Translations under genes and position numbers: made by a program
The notes under the pieces: model-generated
Told to the model about the DNA's origin: nothing
What the model saw: only the letters and a program-made list of their open reading frames with translations
Database searches by the model: none
In this document: positions 43,828-52,722 of the stretch, in pieces
How the letters are laid out: every line of letters starts with the position of its first letter
How positions within the stretch are numbered: position 1 is the first letter of the stretch
Origin: Pokkaliibacter sp. MBI-7
GTDB lineage: Bacteria > Pseudomonadota > Gammaproteobacteria > Pseudomonadales > Balneatricaceae
Assembly: GCF_029846635.1 (NCBI RefSeq)
Contig: NZ_JARVTG010000002.1
Span: 1,529,501 to 1,593,500 of the forward strand
Reading direction: 5' to 3'
DNA: 64,000 nucleotides

Positions 43828-44487
43828 ATGGCATCATTCGTAGGAACCCACAAAGAATTCCGTAGATATATAGGTCCGAGGTTGAGAAACCTAGTGCAGC
43901 AATTTACCAAAAGCCATAAAGCTGAAGTGTCCGCTTGTGAGCATTGTGGTTCAAAGGAAAATCTAGAGTCTGCTCATGTGCATGGACGAAATAGGAATGA
44001 AATAATAGATTTGATCCTCAAGGATTATACCTACAACAGTGTAGCAACCGTGGATATTGAAAGATTTGAAGACCAATTCAAAGACGAGCATTTCCCTTTA
44101 GAGAAATCAATACTGATTCTTTGTCAGCCTTGTCATAAAAATTACGACAATAGTGTGCAGGTAAATGACAAAACAGAAACATCAGATGAGCAGGAAAGCC
44201 AAGGCGTGCTTTCAGAGGCAATTAGATCTCGCACAGATTATCTGCCGATAACACTGGATCCCGGAGATCCTGAGCTTTTCAAGCAAGAACTTTTAGTAAC
44301 AAAACTCGCAGAAATAGAGACGACTTATAAAGACGGCCGAGTTGAAACAAAAAAATGGAATGCTACCAATTTCGCAGTTTCTTCAAACATCCTTGGGAAT
44401 TTACGTTCTCGCCCTGAGTTTAGATCTGGAAATTGGCAAGACAAGGACATTGTAAAAGTTCATGTAAGGATCAAGCGCAATGCCTAA
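43828..44487 (+). CDS. HNH-type nuclease-like protein
   Basis: This 219-residue protein has Cys37-x2-Cys40, then ESAHVHGR (His50, His52), then LCQPCHKNYD (Cys99, Cys102, His103): a zinc-bound HNH/beta-beta-alpha nuclease layout. The C-terminal ~90 residues are unrecognised. It starts just after the attC-like site, and its stop lies in GCCTAAC, another attC half-site, so it is a second cassette. Downstream of the GHKL gene it may act as partner effector, or be an unrelated cassette. Confidence 0.65.
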   Translation: MASFVGTHKEFRRYIGPRLRNLVQQFTKSHKAEVSACEHCGSKENLESAHVHGRNRNEIIDLILKDYTYNSVATVDIERFEDQFKDEHFPLEKSILILCQPCHKNYDNSVQVNDKTETSDEQESQGVLSEAIRSRTDYLPITLDPGDPELFKQELLVTKLAEIETTYKDGRVETKKWNATNFAVSSNILGNLRSRPEFRSGNWQDKDIVKVHVRIKRNA

Positions 44488-44529
44488 CAAGCCAATGATC
44501 GCGGAGCCAGCTAATAGGGAGTTAAGAAG

Positions 44530-44679
44530 GTGGCAGAGGCAGTACTTTCGCTAGCTGGTGTTTTTCTTGGCTTTATTCTGTCTGAGGGAAAACGTTGGCT
44601 TGAGCAAGATGGCGTATCACACGTTAATCTGTACTCATTAGCAGAAACATTGCTGAAAGTCGTACTAAGACTTAAATAA
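44530..44679 (+). CDS. Possible short third cassette protein
   Basis: This 49-codon frame (GTG start) has a hydrophobic N-terminus (AVLSLAGVFLGFIL) then polar residues. A GGGAG lies about 10 bases upstream. It may be the truncated start of a membrane protein. No attC was found after it. Confidence 0.3.
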   Translation: MAEAVLSLAGVFLGFILSEGKRWLEQDGVSHVNLYSLAETLLKVVLRLK

Positions 44680-44982
44680 TTAAGTGCACCCTCTTTTCCA
44701 TTACAACTGAAACGAATACATTCAATTGTGTTCAAAATATAAATACAGCTAAACCCATTCAGTTTATTCATCTATTAGTCGCGCTATTCATTCATCACCC
44801 AATAGCGATACACGGGCATTTTTGAATAAAGCTCAGATTACGTTAATTCGATCAAATGCCTTTCGATTGACCTGCTGTTATTTGGCTGTCAAACATCTTT
44901 ATTCGTCTGATCCAGCCCGCTGAAAGATCTGGATTCAGCGTCACCCCGTATAGGCAAAGAGAAGATTTTCCCGGGGACAACG
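44680..44982. other. Intergenic region before the photolyase gene
   Basis: About 300 AT-rich bases mark the return to core sequence; no gene or strong hairpin was recognised. GGGGA precedes the photolyase ATG. Confidence 0.4.
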
Positions 44983-46614
44983 ATGGATAACGGCTGTGAA
45001 ATAGTCTGGTTCAAGCGCGATCTGCGGCTGACGGACCATGCTCCGCTGCAGCAGGCGGTACAGCGCTGCCAGCAGCGCGGCCACTCTCTGGTGTTGCTGT
45101 ACTGCATTGAGCCTGAGCTCTGGCAGCAGCCCGATATGGCCCATCGTCACTGGCTGTTTATTCGTGACTGTCTGGCCGAACTGGCACAACAGATACAGTC
45201 ACGCAGTCTCACTGAGGCTTCATTGCTGGTAGCGTTCGGCTCCCTCACTGACACACTGCACTGGCTGCATCACCACTGTGCAATTCAGGGCCTGTGGAGT
45301 CATCAGGAAACCGGCAATGACTGGACCTTCCAGCGTGACCGGCAAGTGCAGGCGTGGTGCCGCGAACACCGGCTTGAGTGGTTCGAGGTGCCCCAGCATG
45401 CCGTCAGACGCGGCGGGATCAACCGCGATGACTACGAGCAATTCAGCCAGCAGTTCTTCGATATGACCTGCACCGGTGTGCCAGCACTGGCCATCCCCAT
45501 GTCTGAACGCGTCCGCCAGCTGCCGCTGGATCAGATCAGCGACATCCACGCTGGTCTGAGCCTGCTTCGCTACAGCGGCGACTTTCTGATTGCGAACCCC
45601 AGCGTGCGAGCGATGACCTGCATCAGCGGTGAGCAGATTCAACGCGGGGGGCGCAGTCTGGGTCTGCAGCTACTGGATACCTTTGTTGCCAGTCGCAGTC
45701 ACCGTTACCTGCAAAATCTGGCCAGACCACTGCAAGGGGCTACCTTCAGTTCGCGTCTTAGCCCTCATCTGGCCTGGGGCAGTTTATCTGCCAGAGAGGT
45801 GATGGCCTGTGCCCGGCACGCTTTGGTGCAGGCTGACGATGCCAGCCATCGGCACAATCTGCAGGCATTTATCTCCCGTCTGCACTGGCAGTCGCACTTT
45901 ATGCAGAAGCTGGAAGCCGAACCGGCCATGGAGTTTGTCGAACAGAACAGGCTGTACCGGGCACAGGCGGAGGGGGCGAACCGCGATGGCGAAGGTGAGC
46001 TGGCGCCGCGCCTCACAGCCTGGTTTCACGGCCAGACCGGGCAGCCGATGATTGATGCCTGCATGCGCTGCCTGCGGCAGACGGGCTGGCTGCCATTTCG
46101 TATGCGCGCCATGGTGATGAGCTATGCCAGTTACCTGCTGTGGCTACCCTGGCAACGCACTGCACCGCTGCTGGCAACCTTGTTCACCGACTACGAGCCC
46201 GGTATTCACTACCCACAGATACAGATGCAATCCGGGGTGACCGGCATCAATCCCAACCGTATTTATAACCCCGTCAAACAGTCTCTTGATCAGGATCCAC
46301 ATGGCCACTTTATCGCTCGCTTCTGCCCTGAACTGGCCAGTTTGCCTGCCAGCTGGCGCCATCACCCGGCCCTGATTGCCCGAGCAGAACTGCTTCGCCA
46401 TGGCCTTGAGCTGGGCGTCACCTACCCACCACCACTGGTGGATCATGAGGCCGCCGCCCAGCGCGCCAGACAGCGTCTGGCGATGGTCCATAACAACAGT
46501 GAGCACCGGCAAGTCAGTCGCAGCGTCTATGAAAAACACGGCAGCCGTCGCCGCCCTGCACAACGGCATGCGGCTTCGTCTGCAGCGGATGTGCGGCAGC
46601 TGTCGCTGTTCTGA
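44983..46614 (+). CDS. Cryptochrome/DNA-photolyase family protein
   Basis: This 543-residue flavoprotein has an N-terminal alpha/beta photolyase domain (VWFKRDLRLTDH at residues 8-19) and a C-terminal helical FAD domain (GQPMIDACMRCLRQTGWLPFRMR, then GINPNRIYNPVKQS). It would use blue light to split pyrimidine dimers or act as a light sensor. The long, basic C-terminal tail (about residues 505-540) is unusual. It is followed after 32 bases by a DUF2256 gene, a partner often found beside such proteins. Confidence 0.85.
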   Translation: MDNGCEIVWFKRDLRLTDHAPLQQAVQRCQQRGHSLVLLYCIEPELWQQPDMAHRHWLFIRDCLAELAQQIQSRSLTEASLLVAFGSLTDTLHWLHHHCAIQGLWSHQETGNDWTFQRDRQVQAWCREHRLEWFEVPQHAVRRGGINRDDYEQFSQQFFDMTCTGVPALAIPMSERVRQLPLDQISDIHAGLSLLRYSGDFLIANPSVRAMTCISGEQIQRGGRSLGLQLLDTFVASRSHRYLQNLARPLQGATFSSRLSPHLAWGSLSAREVMACARHALVQADDASHRHNLQAFISRLHWQSHFMQKLEAEPAMEFVEQNRLYRAQAEGANRDGEGELAPRLTAWFHGQTGQPMIDACMRCLRQTGWLPFRMRAMVMSYASYLLWLPWQRTAPLLATLFTDYEPGIHYPQIQMQSGVTGINPNRIYNPVKQSLDQDPHGHFIARFCPELASLPASWRHHPALIARAELLRHGLELGVTYPPPLVDHEAAAQRARQRLAMVHNNSEHRQVSRSVYEKHGSRRRPAQRHAASSAADVRQLSLF

Positions 46615-46646
46615 GCCCCCAAAGTAAGGAACCTGAGAACACCCGA

Positions 46647-46799
46647 ATGGCCCATAAGAAACTCCATTTACCGGAAAAAGTCTGCCCCTGCTGCCTGCGC
46701 CCCTTTCGCTGGCGCAAGAAATGGGCAAAAGACTGGGAGCAGGTGCGTTACTGTTCAGAACGCTGCCGCCGTCAGCGCCCTGCGCCCATCCTGCGCTAA
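46647..46799 (+). CDS. DUF2256 small cysteine-rich protein
   Basis: This 50-residue protein begins MAHKKLHLPEKVCPCC, then RPFRWRKKW and YCSERCRRQR: a four-Cys zinc-binding pattern (C13, C15/16, C36, C40) identical to DUF2256. These proteins commonly accompany photolyase/cryptochrome genes; their role is unknown. It lies 32 bases after the photolyase stop, probably in the same transcript. Confidence 0.85.
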   Translation: MAHKKLHLPEKVCPCCLRPFRWRKKWAKDWEQVRYCSERCRRQRPAPILR

Positions 46800-47126
46800 T
46801 GCTGCGCCGTACTGGTGCACTCTGCACCACCTGCCCTGCTGGCGCCACAGCAAGCGACAGTGGCTCACCCGCCTCTCACCTTCTACACTGTGCAAACTGC
46901 ACAACCATCTCGACGAATTCATCACGCCATCGCACAACACAGGCTGTCTGAGCACCATTACGTTTAAAACTGTTTCAGACTGGTATGCAGTTTGCCTTTA
47001 CAGCTAGCGTAATTCAGATATCACAACGTGCTCACGAGCTAGCAGCCGATCGTGATCCCGTTCGTAGCGTCGCTGGCGACTTACCCAGTGCACACACCTG
47101 CAACGCCGTACTTAAAGGAGTTCCTC
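46800..47126. other. Promoter region of the cytosine operon
   Basis: 327 bases have no supported gene. A short inverted repeat AAACTG / CAGTTT lies near 46968-46994. The strong ribosome site AAGGAG precedes codB. Confidence 0.4.
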
Positions 47127-48392
47127 ATGAGCAATGATGTTCCAACGGATTACCCTCTCTCGGCAGTACCTCATTCTGATCGTAAAGGTCTGCTCTCCAC
47201 CACGCTGGTGCTGGTCGGCTTTACCCTGTTCACCGCTACCATGTTTGCCGGTGGCAAACTGGCCAGTGGCTTCACCTTCTCGGAACTGCTGTGGGTGGTG
47301 CTGATCGGCAACCTGCTGCTGGGCGTCTACGCCGCCATTCTTGGCTATATCGCTTACCGCAGCGGGCTGAATACCCTGCTGATGGGCCGCTTCTGCTTCG
47401 GTGAATGGGGCAGCAAGCTGGCCGACATGATCCTCGGCTTCACCCAGATAGGCTGGTACTCCTGGGGTGTCGCCACCATTGCCATCGTGCTGATCAAGAT
47501 CCTTGACCTGCCTCAGGGCTGGGAAATCCCGCTGATGGTGATCTTTGGTTTTGGCTTCTGCGTTACCGCCTATATTGGTTATCGTGGTCTGGAGTGGCTG
47601 TCCCGCTTTGCCGTACCGGCCATGCTGATTTTCATCGTCATCAGCTTTATCAAGGGGGGAGAAGACCTCGGCAGCTGGGGCAAACTGTTTGAGCTGACAC
47701 CTGCCGATCCGATGACGCTGGCCGCCGGTATTACCGTGGTATTCGGCACCTTTGTCAGTGGCGGAACCCAGGCCACCAACTGGAGCCGCTTTGCCAGGTC
47801 CGGCCCCATAGCCATCTGGGCAACCCTGGGTGCCTTCTTCGTCGGTAATGGCCTGATGGTGTTTACCGGTGCCTTTGGTTCACTGGTCTATCAGCAGGCG
47901 GATGTAGTCGATGTGATGCTGGCACAGGGTTTTGTCACCCTGGCGGTACTGATGCTGTTCCTTAATCTCTGGACTACTCAGGACAACACCATCTACAACT
48001 TTGCAGTCGCAGGCTGCAACCTGCTACGTACTCCCAACCGCAAGTGGGTCACGCTGGCTGGCGCCGCAATCGGTACCGTGCTAGCGATCAACGGTATGTA
48101 TGACATGCTGATCCCCTATCTGATTCTGCTGGGTACCTTCATTCCGCCGATTGGTGGTGTGATCATGGCGGACTTCTGGGTACGCCATAAGGGTCAGTAC
48201 CCCAGTCTGGAGTCCGTTACCCTGCCCGCCTTCAATGTTCAGGGGCTGGCAGCTTACGTGATCGCTTCAGCCGCCGCCTATACCTCCCCCTGGATCGCGC
48301 CACTGGTAGGCATTGTGGTGGCGGTGGTGGTCTACACCGTACTGGTCAAACTGACCGCCAGCAGCACACTGACCGCGGAGGCCTCGTCATAA
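47127..48392 (+). CDS. codB: Cytosine-type NCS1 permease
   Basis: This 421-residue inner-membrane permease has about 12 hydrophobic segments and the CodB pattern (LLMGRFCFGEWGSK, GTFVSGGTQATNWSRFA, WTTQDNTIYNFAVAG). It imports cytosine or a close analogue. The start at 47127 follows AAGGAG. It is the first gene of codB-pucR-codA. Because the deaminase downstream carries an altered specificity residue, the real cargo may include 5-methylcytosine. Confidence 0.87.
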   Translation: MSNDVPTDYPLSAVPHSDRKGLLSTTLVLVGFTLFTATMFAGGKLASGFTFSELLWVVLIGNLLLGVYAAILGYIAYRSGLNTLLMGRFCFGEWGSKLADMILGFTQIGWYSWGVATIAIVLIKILDLPQGWEIPLMVIFGFGFCVTAYIGYRGLEWLSRFAVPAMLIFIVISFIKGGEDLGSWGKLFELTPADPMTLAAGITVVFGTFVSGGTQATNWSRFARSGPIAIWATLGAFFVGNGLMVFTGAFGSLVYQQADVVDVMLAQGFVTLAVLMLFLNLWTTQDNTIYNFAVAGCNLLRTPNRKWVTLAGAAIGTVLAINGMYDMLIPYLILLGTFIPPIGGVIMADFWVRHKGQYPSLESVTLPAFNVQGLAAYVIASAAAYTSPWIAPLVGIVVAVVVYTVLVKLTASSTLTAEASS

Positions 48393-48443
48393 ACCAGCGT
48401 CAAAACCCAGCCCGCCGGATGTCTTCTGCCCGGACATGTCGCC

Positions 48444-49649
48444 ATGCCCATCACCTGCGCTGACATCCCGCATCTGCCCGGCCTTGAAAGCATTCGCTTT
48501 CGGGCGGGCTTTCAGGGTGCCCGTCAGGTGGTGCGCTGGCCCTATGTGGCAGAGAACGACACCATCCTGCCCTGGGTGGAAGGCGGTGAGCTGGTATTTA
48601 TCACTGGCATCAACCATCAGCGTGACAGTGCCAACCTGTGTCAGCTGATTGAAGAGGGCCGTGCCCGGCAGGTAGCGGGCATGGTCATTCTGACCGGTCA
48701 GCCGTTTATCCGGCAGATTCCCGCCGCCGTTATCCAGCTGGCCAACCACTACGGCTTTGCCCTGCTGGAGCAGCCCTATGATCTGAAAATGGTCAGCGTG
48801 ACCGAGATCATCAGCAATGCCATCGTGCAGGACAACCTGCTCGGCCACTCCCGTCGCCTGTTCCTCAGTCGCATTATTGCCGGTATCGCCGAAGCGCCTG
48901 AGCTGATCCATCTGCGCGCCCGTGAACTGGGTATCGAGACGCAGCAGCCACTGTGCGCCATGGTGATCCGTCTGGCACAGGGCGGCGACCGGCAACAGCG
49001 TGAAGACTGGCAGCAAACTCTCGATGAGTTGCTGCCGGAACGACTGAAGCTGCGTGATAACCCCTTCCCGGTACTGCGGCAACTGCACGACTGGCAACTG
49101 ATCTGGCCGACGTCACCGGACAGCGAAGACGTTGCCCAGCTGCTGGCTTCCCTGCAGCAGGTACAGGCCGATATGCCACTGGTGATCGGCATTGCCAATG
49201 AAGGCAAGGGGCTCAGCAGCCTCGCCGAAGGCATGCAGCAGGCCCGGGAGGCCGCCACCTTTGCTGAAATTCATCATCAGCTCAACCAGCCCGTACACTA
49301 TCGTGAACTGGGGGTCGCCCGGCTGTTTGCCGCCATTCAGGACAAACGTCTGCTGCTGGATTTCTGCAACCAGACTCTGGGCAGCCTGTGCTTCAACCGC
49401 AGCAAGGAATCACAGGAACTGAAAGCCACGCTGGCCTGCTATCTCAACAGCCACGGGCACCATATCAACGCGGCGGCCACACTGGGTGTTCATCGCAACA
49501 CCCTGCGTAATCGTCTGGCCACGCTGGAAAAAATCACTGGCCGGCCACTGCATGACCCGCTGCACCGGCTCAATCTGCATAACGCCCTGCTGATCGAGCG
49601 CATGCTGCTGCACTCCCATCAGCTGGACCCTCATGAGCCCGTGCCATGA
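48444..49649 (+). CDS. PucR-family transcriptional regulator
   Basis: This 401-residue protein has an N-terminal PucR sensory domain (about residues 1-120: VAENDTILPWVEGGELVFITG), a central GGDEF-like CdaR segment and a C-terminal HTH_30 (about 330-390: NAAATLGVHRNTLRNRLATLEKITG). PucR proteins commonly control purine or pyrimidine degradation. Lying between codB and codA, it is the likely regulator of this locus. Confidence 0.82.
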   Translation: MPITCADIPHLPGLESIRFRAGFQGARQVVRWPYVAENDTILPWVEGGELVFITGINHQRDSANLCQLIEEGRARQVAGMVILTGQPFIRQIPAAVIQLANHYGFALLEQPYDLKMVSVTEIISNAIVQDNLLGHSRRLFLSRIIAGIAEAPELIHLRARELGIETQQPLCAMVIRLAQGGDRQQREDWQQTLDELLPERLKLRDNPFPVLRQLHDWQLIWPTSPDSEDVAQLLASLQQVQADMPLVIGIANEGKGLSSLAEGMQQAREAATFAEIHHQLNQPVHYRELGVARLFAAIQDKRLLLDFCNQTLGSLCFNRSKESQELKATLACYLNSHGHHINAAATLGVHRNTLRNRLATLEKITGRPLHDPLHRLNLHNALLIERMLLHSHQLDPHEPVP

Positions 49650-49746
49650 TGTTTTTTAACTTCCATCCTGCTCTGACGTTTGCCCTGCTTTCACTCTGTT
49701 CTGCGGTTGCTCGCCCGCGGCCAGCCACCACGATAAGGAAAACACC

Positions 49747-50997
49747 ATGAAAATCGTCAACGCCCGTCTCCGTCATCGCTCCGAACTCTTCACCCTGTCT
49801 ATGGACAACGGCGTCTTCACTGCCATCGAGGTGCAGCCTGCGGCCGTCAGTGCAGCGGCAACCGATATCGATGCCGATGGCAATCTGGCCTGTGCCCCTT
49901 TTGTTGAGCCTCATATTCATCTGGACGCCGCCCTGACCGCAGGTGAGCCGAACTGGAACCAGAGCGGCACGCTGTTCGAGGGAATTGAGCGCTGGGCAGA
50001 ACGCAAACCGATGCTGACGCCGGAGGACATCCGCACCCGCGCCCTGAAAACCATCCAGCTGCTGATGGAGAACGGCATTCAGGTGATCCGTACCCATGTG
50101 GACACCACTGACCCGTCCCTGACGGCAATGAAGACCTTCTGCCAGCTGCGTGATGAGCTGAAAGACAGGGTGGAGCTGCAGGTGGTGGCCTTCCCGCAGG
50201 AGGGCATTCTGTCCTATCCCAACGGACTCAGACTGATGGAGGAGTCACTGGAAATCGGTGCCGATGTGGTCGGCGGTATTCCGCACTTCGAGTACACCCG
50301 GGAACTGGGTGAAGCCTCGATGAAGCACGTTATCGCGCTGGCGAAAAAGTATGATCGTCTGGTGGATGTGCACTGCGATGAGATCGATGACCCCAACTCG
50401 CGTTTTCTTGAGGTGCTGGCCGCCGAGGCGCTGTTCAACGATATGGGCCATCGGGTCACGGCCAGTCACACCACGGCCATGCACTCCTATGACAACGCCT
50501 ATTGCTCCAAACTGTTCAGACTGCTGAAAAAATCAGGGATCAGTTTTGTTTCCTGCCCGACGGAAAGCATCCATCTGCAGGGGCGCTTTGACACCTTCCC
50601 CAAACGCCGTGGCGTCACCCGTGTCAAGGAGCTGCTGGCCGCAGGTATGAATGTCTGTCTGGCAGAAGATTCGGTGTTCGACCCCTGGTATTCCCTCGGC
50701 AACGGTAAGCTGCTGCGGGTGCTGGATGCCGGTCTGCATATCTGCCAGATGATGGGCTATCAGGATATTTCCAAAGCCCTGAGCCTGATTACCGACAACA
50801 GTGCCAAGGCGCTTGGTATCAGTGATCGCTATGGCATCGAGGTCGGCAAACCCGCCAACCTGATCATTCTGTCAGGCAGTGATGACTACGAAGTCGTTCG
50901 TCGTCAGGAGGATGTGCGCTGGTCAATCAGAAAAGGCGAAGTCATCCTGCAGCGTCAGCCCGCCAGTCTGGTGATCAAGCCGGGCATTCATGCTTAA
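49747..50997 (+). CDS. codA: CodA-type cytosine deaminase, probably 5-methylcytosine-active
   Basis: This 416-residue amidohydrolase has metal ligands His56 and His58 (HIHLD), a central DVHCDEID, ASHTTAMHSY and the final Asp308 (AEDSVFDPWY). The substrate-recognition Gln in FPQEGILSYPNG is kept. E. coli CodA has GHDDVFDPWY here; the second Asp (Asp314) is Ser309 in this protein. Loss of Asp314 is the published mark of CodA relatives that deaminate 5-methylcytosine to thymine. The enzyme would act in the cytosol on bases imported by the adjacent permease. Substrate choice is an inference from one residue. Confidence 0.85.
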   Translation: MKIVNARLRHRSELFTLSMDNGVFTAIEVQPAAVSAAATDIDADGNLACAPFVEPHIHLDAALTAGEPNWNQSGTLFEGIERWAERKPMLTPEDIRTRALKTIQLLMENGIQVIRTHVDTTDPSLTAMKTFCQLRDELKDRVELQVVAFPQEGILSYPNGLRLMEESLEIGADVVGGIPHFEYTRELGEASMKHVIALAKKYDRLVDVHCDEIDDPNSRFLEVLAAEALFNDMGHRVTASHTTAMHSYDNAYCSKLFRLLKKSGISFVSCPTESIHLQGRFDTFPKRRGVTRVKELLAAGMNVCLAEDSVFDPWYSLGNGKLLRVLDAGLHICQMMGYQDISKALSLITDNSAKALGISDRYGIEVGKPANLIILSGSDDYEVVRRQEDVRWSIRKGEVILQRQPASLVIKPGIHA

Positions 50998-51322
50998 CCC
51001 GGCAGTCTGAACTGATCACGGCCAGCACGCTACGCTCGCGCTGGCCCACTCACACTTAAGCCAGCATTAAACGGCACCGCAACATAATTCCAATTCCTTT
51101 AAACAACTTCCCCCGAAAGCCGTCAGTTTTTCTGAACATCAAGTGTCAATTTTTCAGCTTTTTCGTAAACGGACCCTCGCCTATAGTTTCTCCATCGACA
51201 GCGACTGACCCGGCAAACTAAAACGCTCAGCTGCTGTCAGAACCCGATGTCCCACATCAATATTGCAAGACTCAGCCAGCACTTCACTGGCTGGAAATGA
51301 CAGAACATTGAGGAGCCAAACC
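50998..51322. other. Intergenic region after codA
   Basis: 325 bases have no gene. A hairpin GGCCAGC / GCTGGCC (51020-51046) sits 23 bases after codA and may terminate it weakly. A TATAGT (51182-51187) could be part of the DoxX promoter. Confidence 0.4.
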
Positions 51323-51703
51323 ATGAACGCAGCCATCAACGTTGTATCTCGTGTACTGCTAGCATCTCTCTTCGTTATCGCCGGTGTCGGCAAACTGGGC
51401 GCAGGTTACGCTGGCACCCAGGGTTATATGGAATCCATGGGTGTACCGGGCTTCCTGTTGCCACTGGTGATTCTGCTGGAAATCGGCGGTGGTCTGGCAC
51501 TGGTTGCAGGCTTCCAGACCCGCTGGATCGCCCTGATTCTGGCAGGCTTCAGCATCGTCACCGGCTTCCTGTTCCACTTCCACCCCGGTGATGCCATGCA
51601 GATGACCAACTTTCTGAAAAACCTGTCTATCGCCGGTGGTCTGCTGTTGCTGGTTCAGCACGGCGCCAGCTACCCCAGCATCGACAAACGTCAGGCTGAC
51701 TGA
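51323..51703 (+). CDS. DoxX-family membrane protein
   Basis: This 126-residue protein has four transmembrane helices and the DoxX pattern (RVLLASLFVIAGVGKL, GGGLALVAGFQTRW). DoxX proteins are linked to redox or thiol stress. GAGGAG lies upstream. It is followed by two pirin genes, a frequent association. Confidence 0.82.
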   Translation: MNAAINVVSRVLLASLFVIAGVGKLGAGYAGTQGYMESMGVPGFLLPLVILLEIGGGLALVAGFQTRWIALILAGFSIVTGFLFHFHPGDAMQMTNFLKNLSIAGGLLLLVQHGASYPSIDKRQAD

Positions 51704-51714
51704 TCCCCCCTTGC

Positions 51715-51737
51715 CAACCCTGCCCCGTGCAGGGTTG
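51715..51737 (+). terminator. Hairpin after doxX
   Basis: CAACCCTGC / GCAGGGTTG follows the stop by 12 bases; no T-run. Confidence 0.5.
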
Positions 51738-51808
51738 CTCCCTTAATAACGTAAGCACGCTGTGACTGATGCCCACGTTATCGACACCATAGTGAAAAGG
51801 AGGATGCC

Positions 51809-52687
51809 ATGAATTCCACTGTCCACACCCCCGGAAAAAGCCGCGAAGTTGAGCATGTCGTTGCCGGTATGGAGGCTTCCGACGGCGCAGGCGTCCGTCT
51901 GCAGCGGGTGCTGACTCAGGAGCTGCAACGTCGCCTTGACCCTTTCCTGATGCTGGATGAATTTCGCTCCGATAACCCCGATGACTACATCGCCGGTTTC
52001 CCCGAACACCCTCACCGCGGTTTTGAAACCGTGACTTACATGCTGGCTGGCCGTATGCGTCACCGCGATAACGCCGGTAATGAAGGCTTGCTGACAGCAG
52101 GTGGCGTGCAATGGATGACGGCCGGTCGCGGCATTCTGCACTCCGAGATTCCCGAGCAGGAAGACGGCCTGATGCACGGCTTCCAGTTGTGGGTGAATCT
52201 GGCCAGTGACAAGAAAATGATCGACCCCGGTTATCAGGATCTGCCCGCTTCGGCCATTCCTGAATACACCAGCGAGTCCTGTGCCCATATCCGGGTGATT
52301 GCCGGGGAGAGCGAAGGCGTGGCCGGTGCCATCAGCCGCCCGGACACCGAGCCACTGTATCTGGATATTGAACTGGCCCCCGGCAAACCCCATTGGCAGG
52401 CTATCCCTGCCAGCCACAACGCCTTCATCTATGTTTACTCGGGTGAAGTGCTGGCCGGTGACAGCCAGCGCAAAGTCACTACTCGCCGTCTGGCGGCACT
52501 GTCAGGCAACCGCATGCGTGACCACGACGGCCAGGGTATCAGCCTGCAGTCGGCGGAAGGAGCACGGTTACTGCTGATCGCCGGACGTCCACTGAATGAA
52601 CCGATTGCGCAGTGGGGGCCGTTCGTGATGAACACCCGAGAACAGATCGAGCAGGCCGTTACGGATTTCCGCAACGGCGACTTCTGA
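51809..52687 (+). CDS. Pirin-family protein 1
   Basis: This 292-residue bicupin has the pirin iron-binding pattern in the N-terminal cupin: FPEHPHRGFETVTYML (His pair), then HRDNAGNEG and GGVQWMTAGRGILHSE. Many pirins have quercetinase-like dioxygenase activity or bind transcription factors. AAGGAGG lies before the ATG. It is 35 bases upstream of a second pirin. Confidence 0.84.
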   Translation: MNSTVHTPGKSREVEHVVAGMEASDGAGVRLQRVLTQELQRRLDPFLMLDEFRSDNPDDYIAGFPEHPHRGFETVTYMLAGRMRHRDNAGNEGLLTAGGVQWMTAGRGILHSEIPEQEDGLMHGFQLWVNLASDKKMIDPGYQDLPASAIPEYTSESCAHIRVIAGESEGVAGAISRPDTEPLYLDIELAPGKPHWQAIPASHNAFIYVYSGEVLAGDSQRKVTTRRLAALSGNRMRDHDGQGISLQSAEGARLLLIAGRPLNEPIAQWGPFVMNTREQIEQAVTDFRNGDF

Positions 52688-52722
52688 ACCCGCGATTAAA
52701 ACGTGTCACCGGAGGACAGGAT

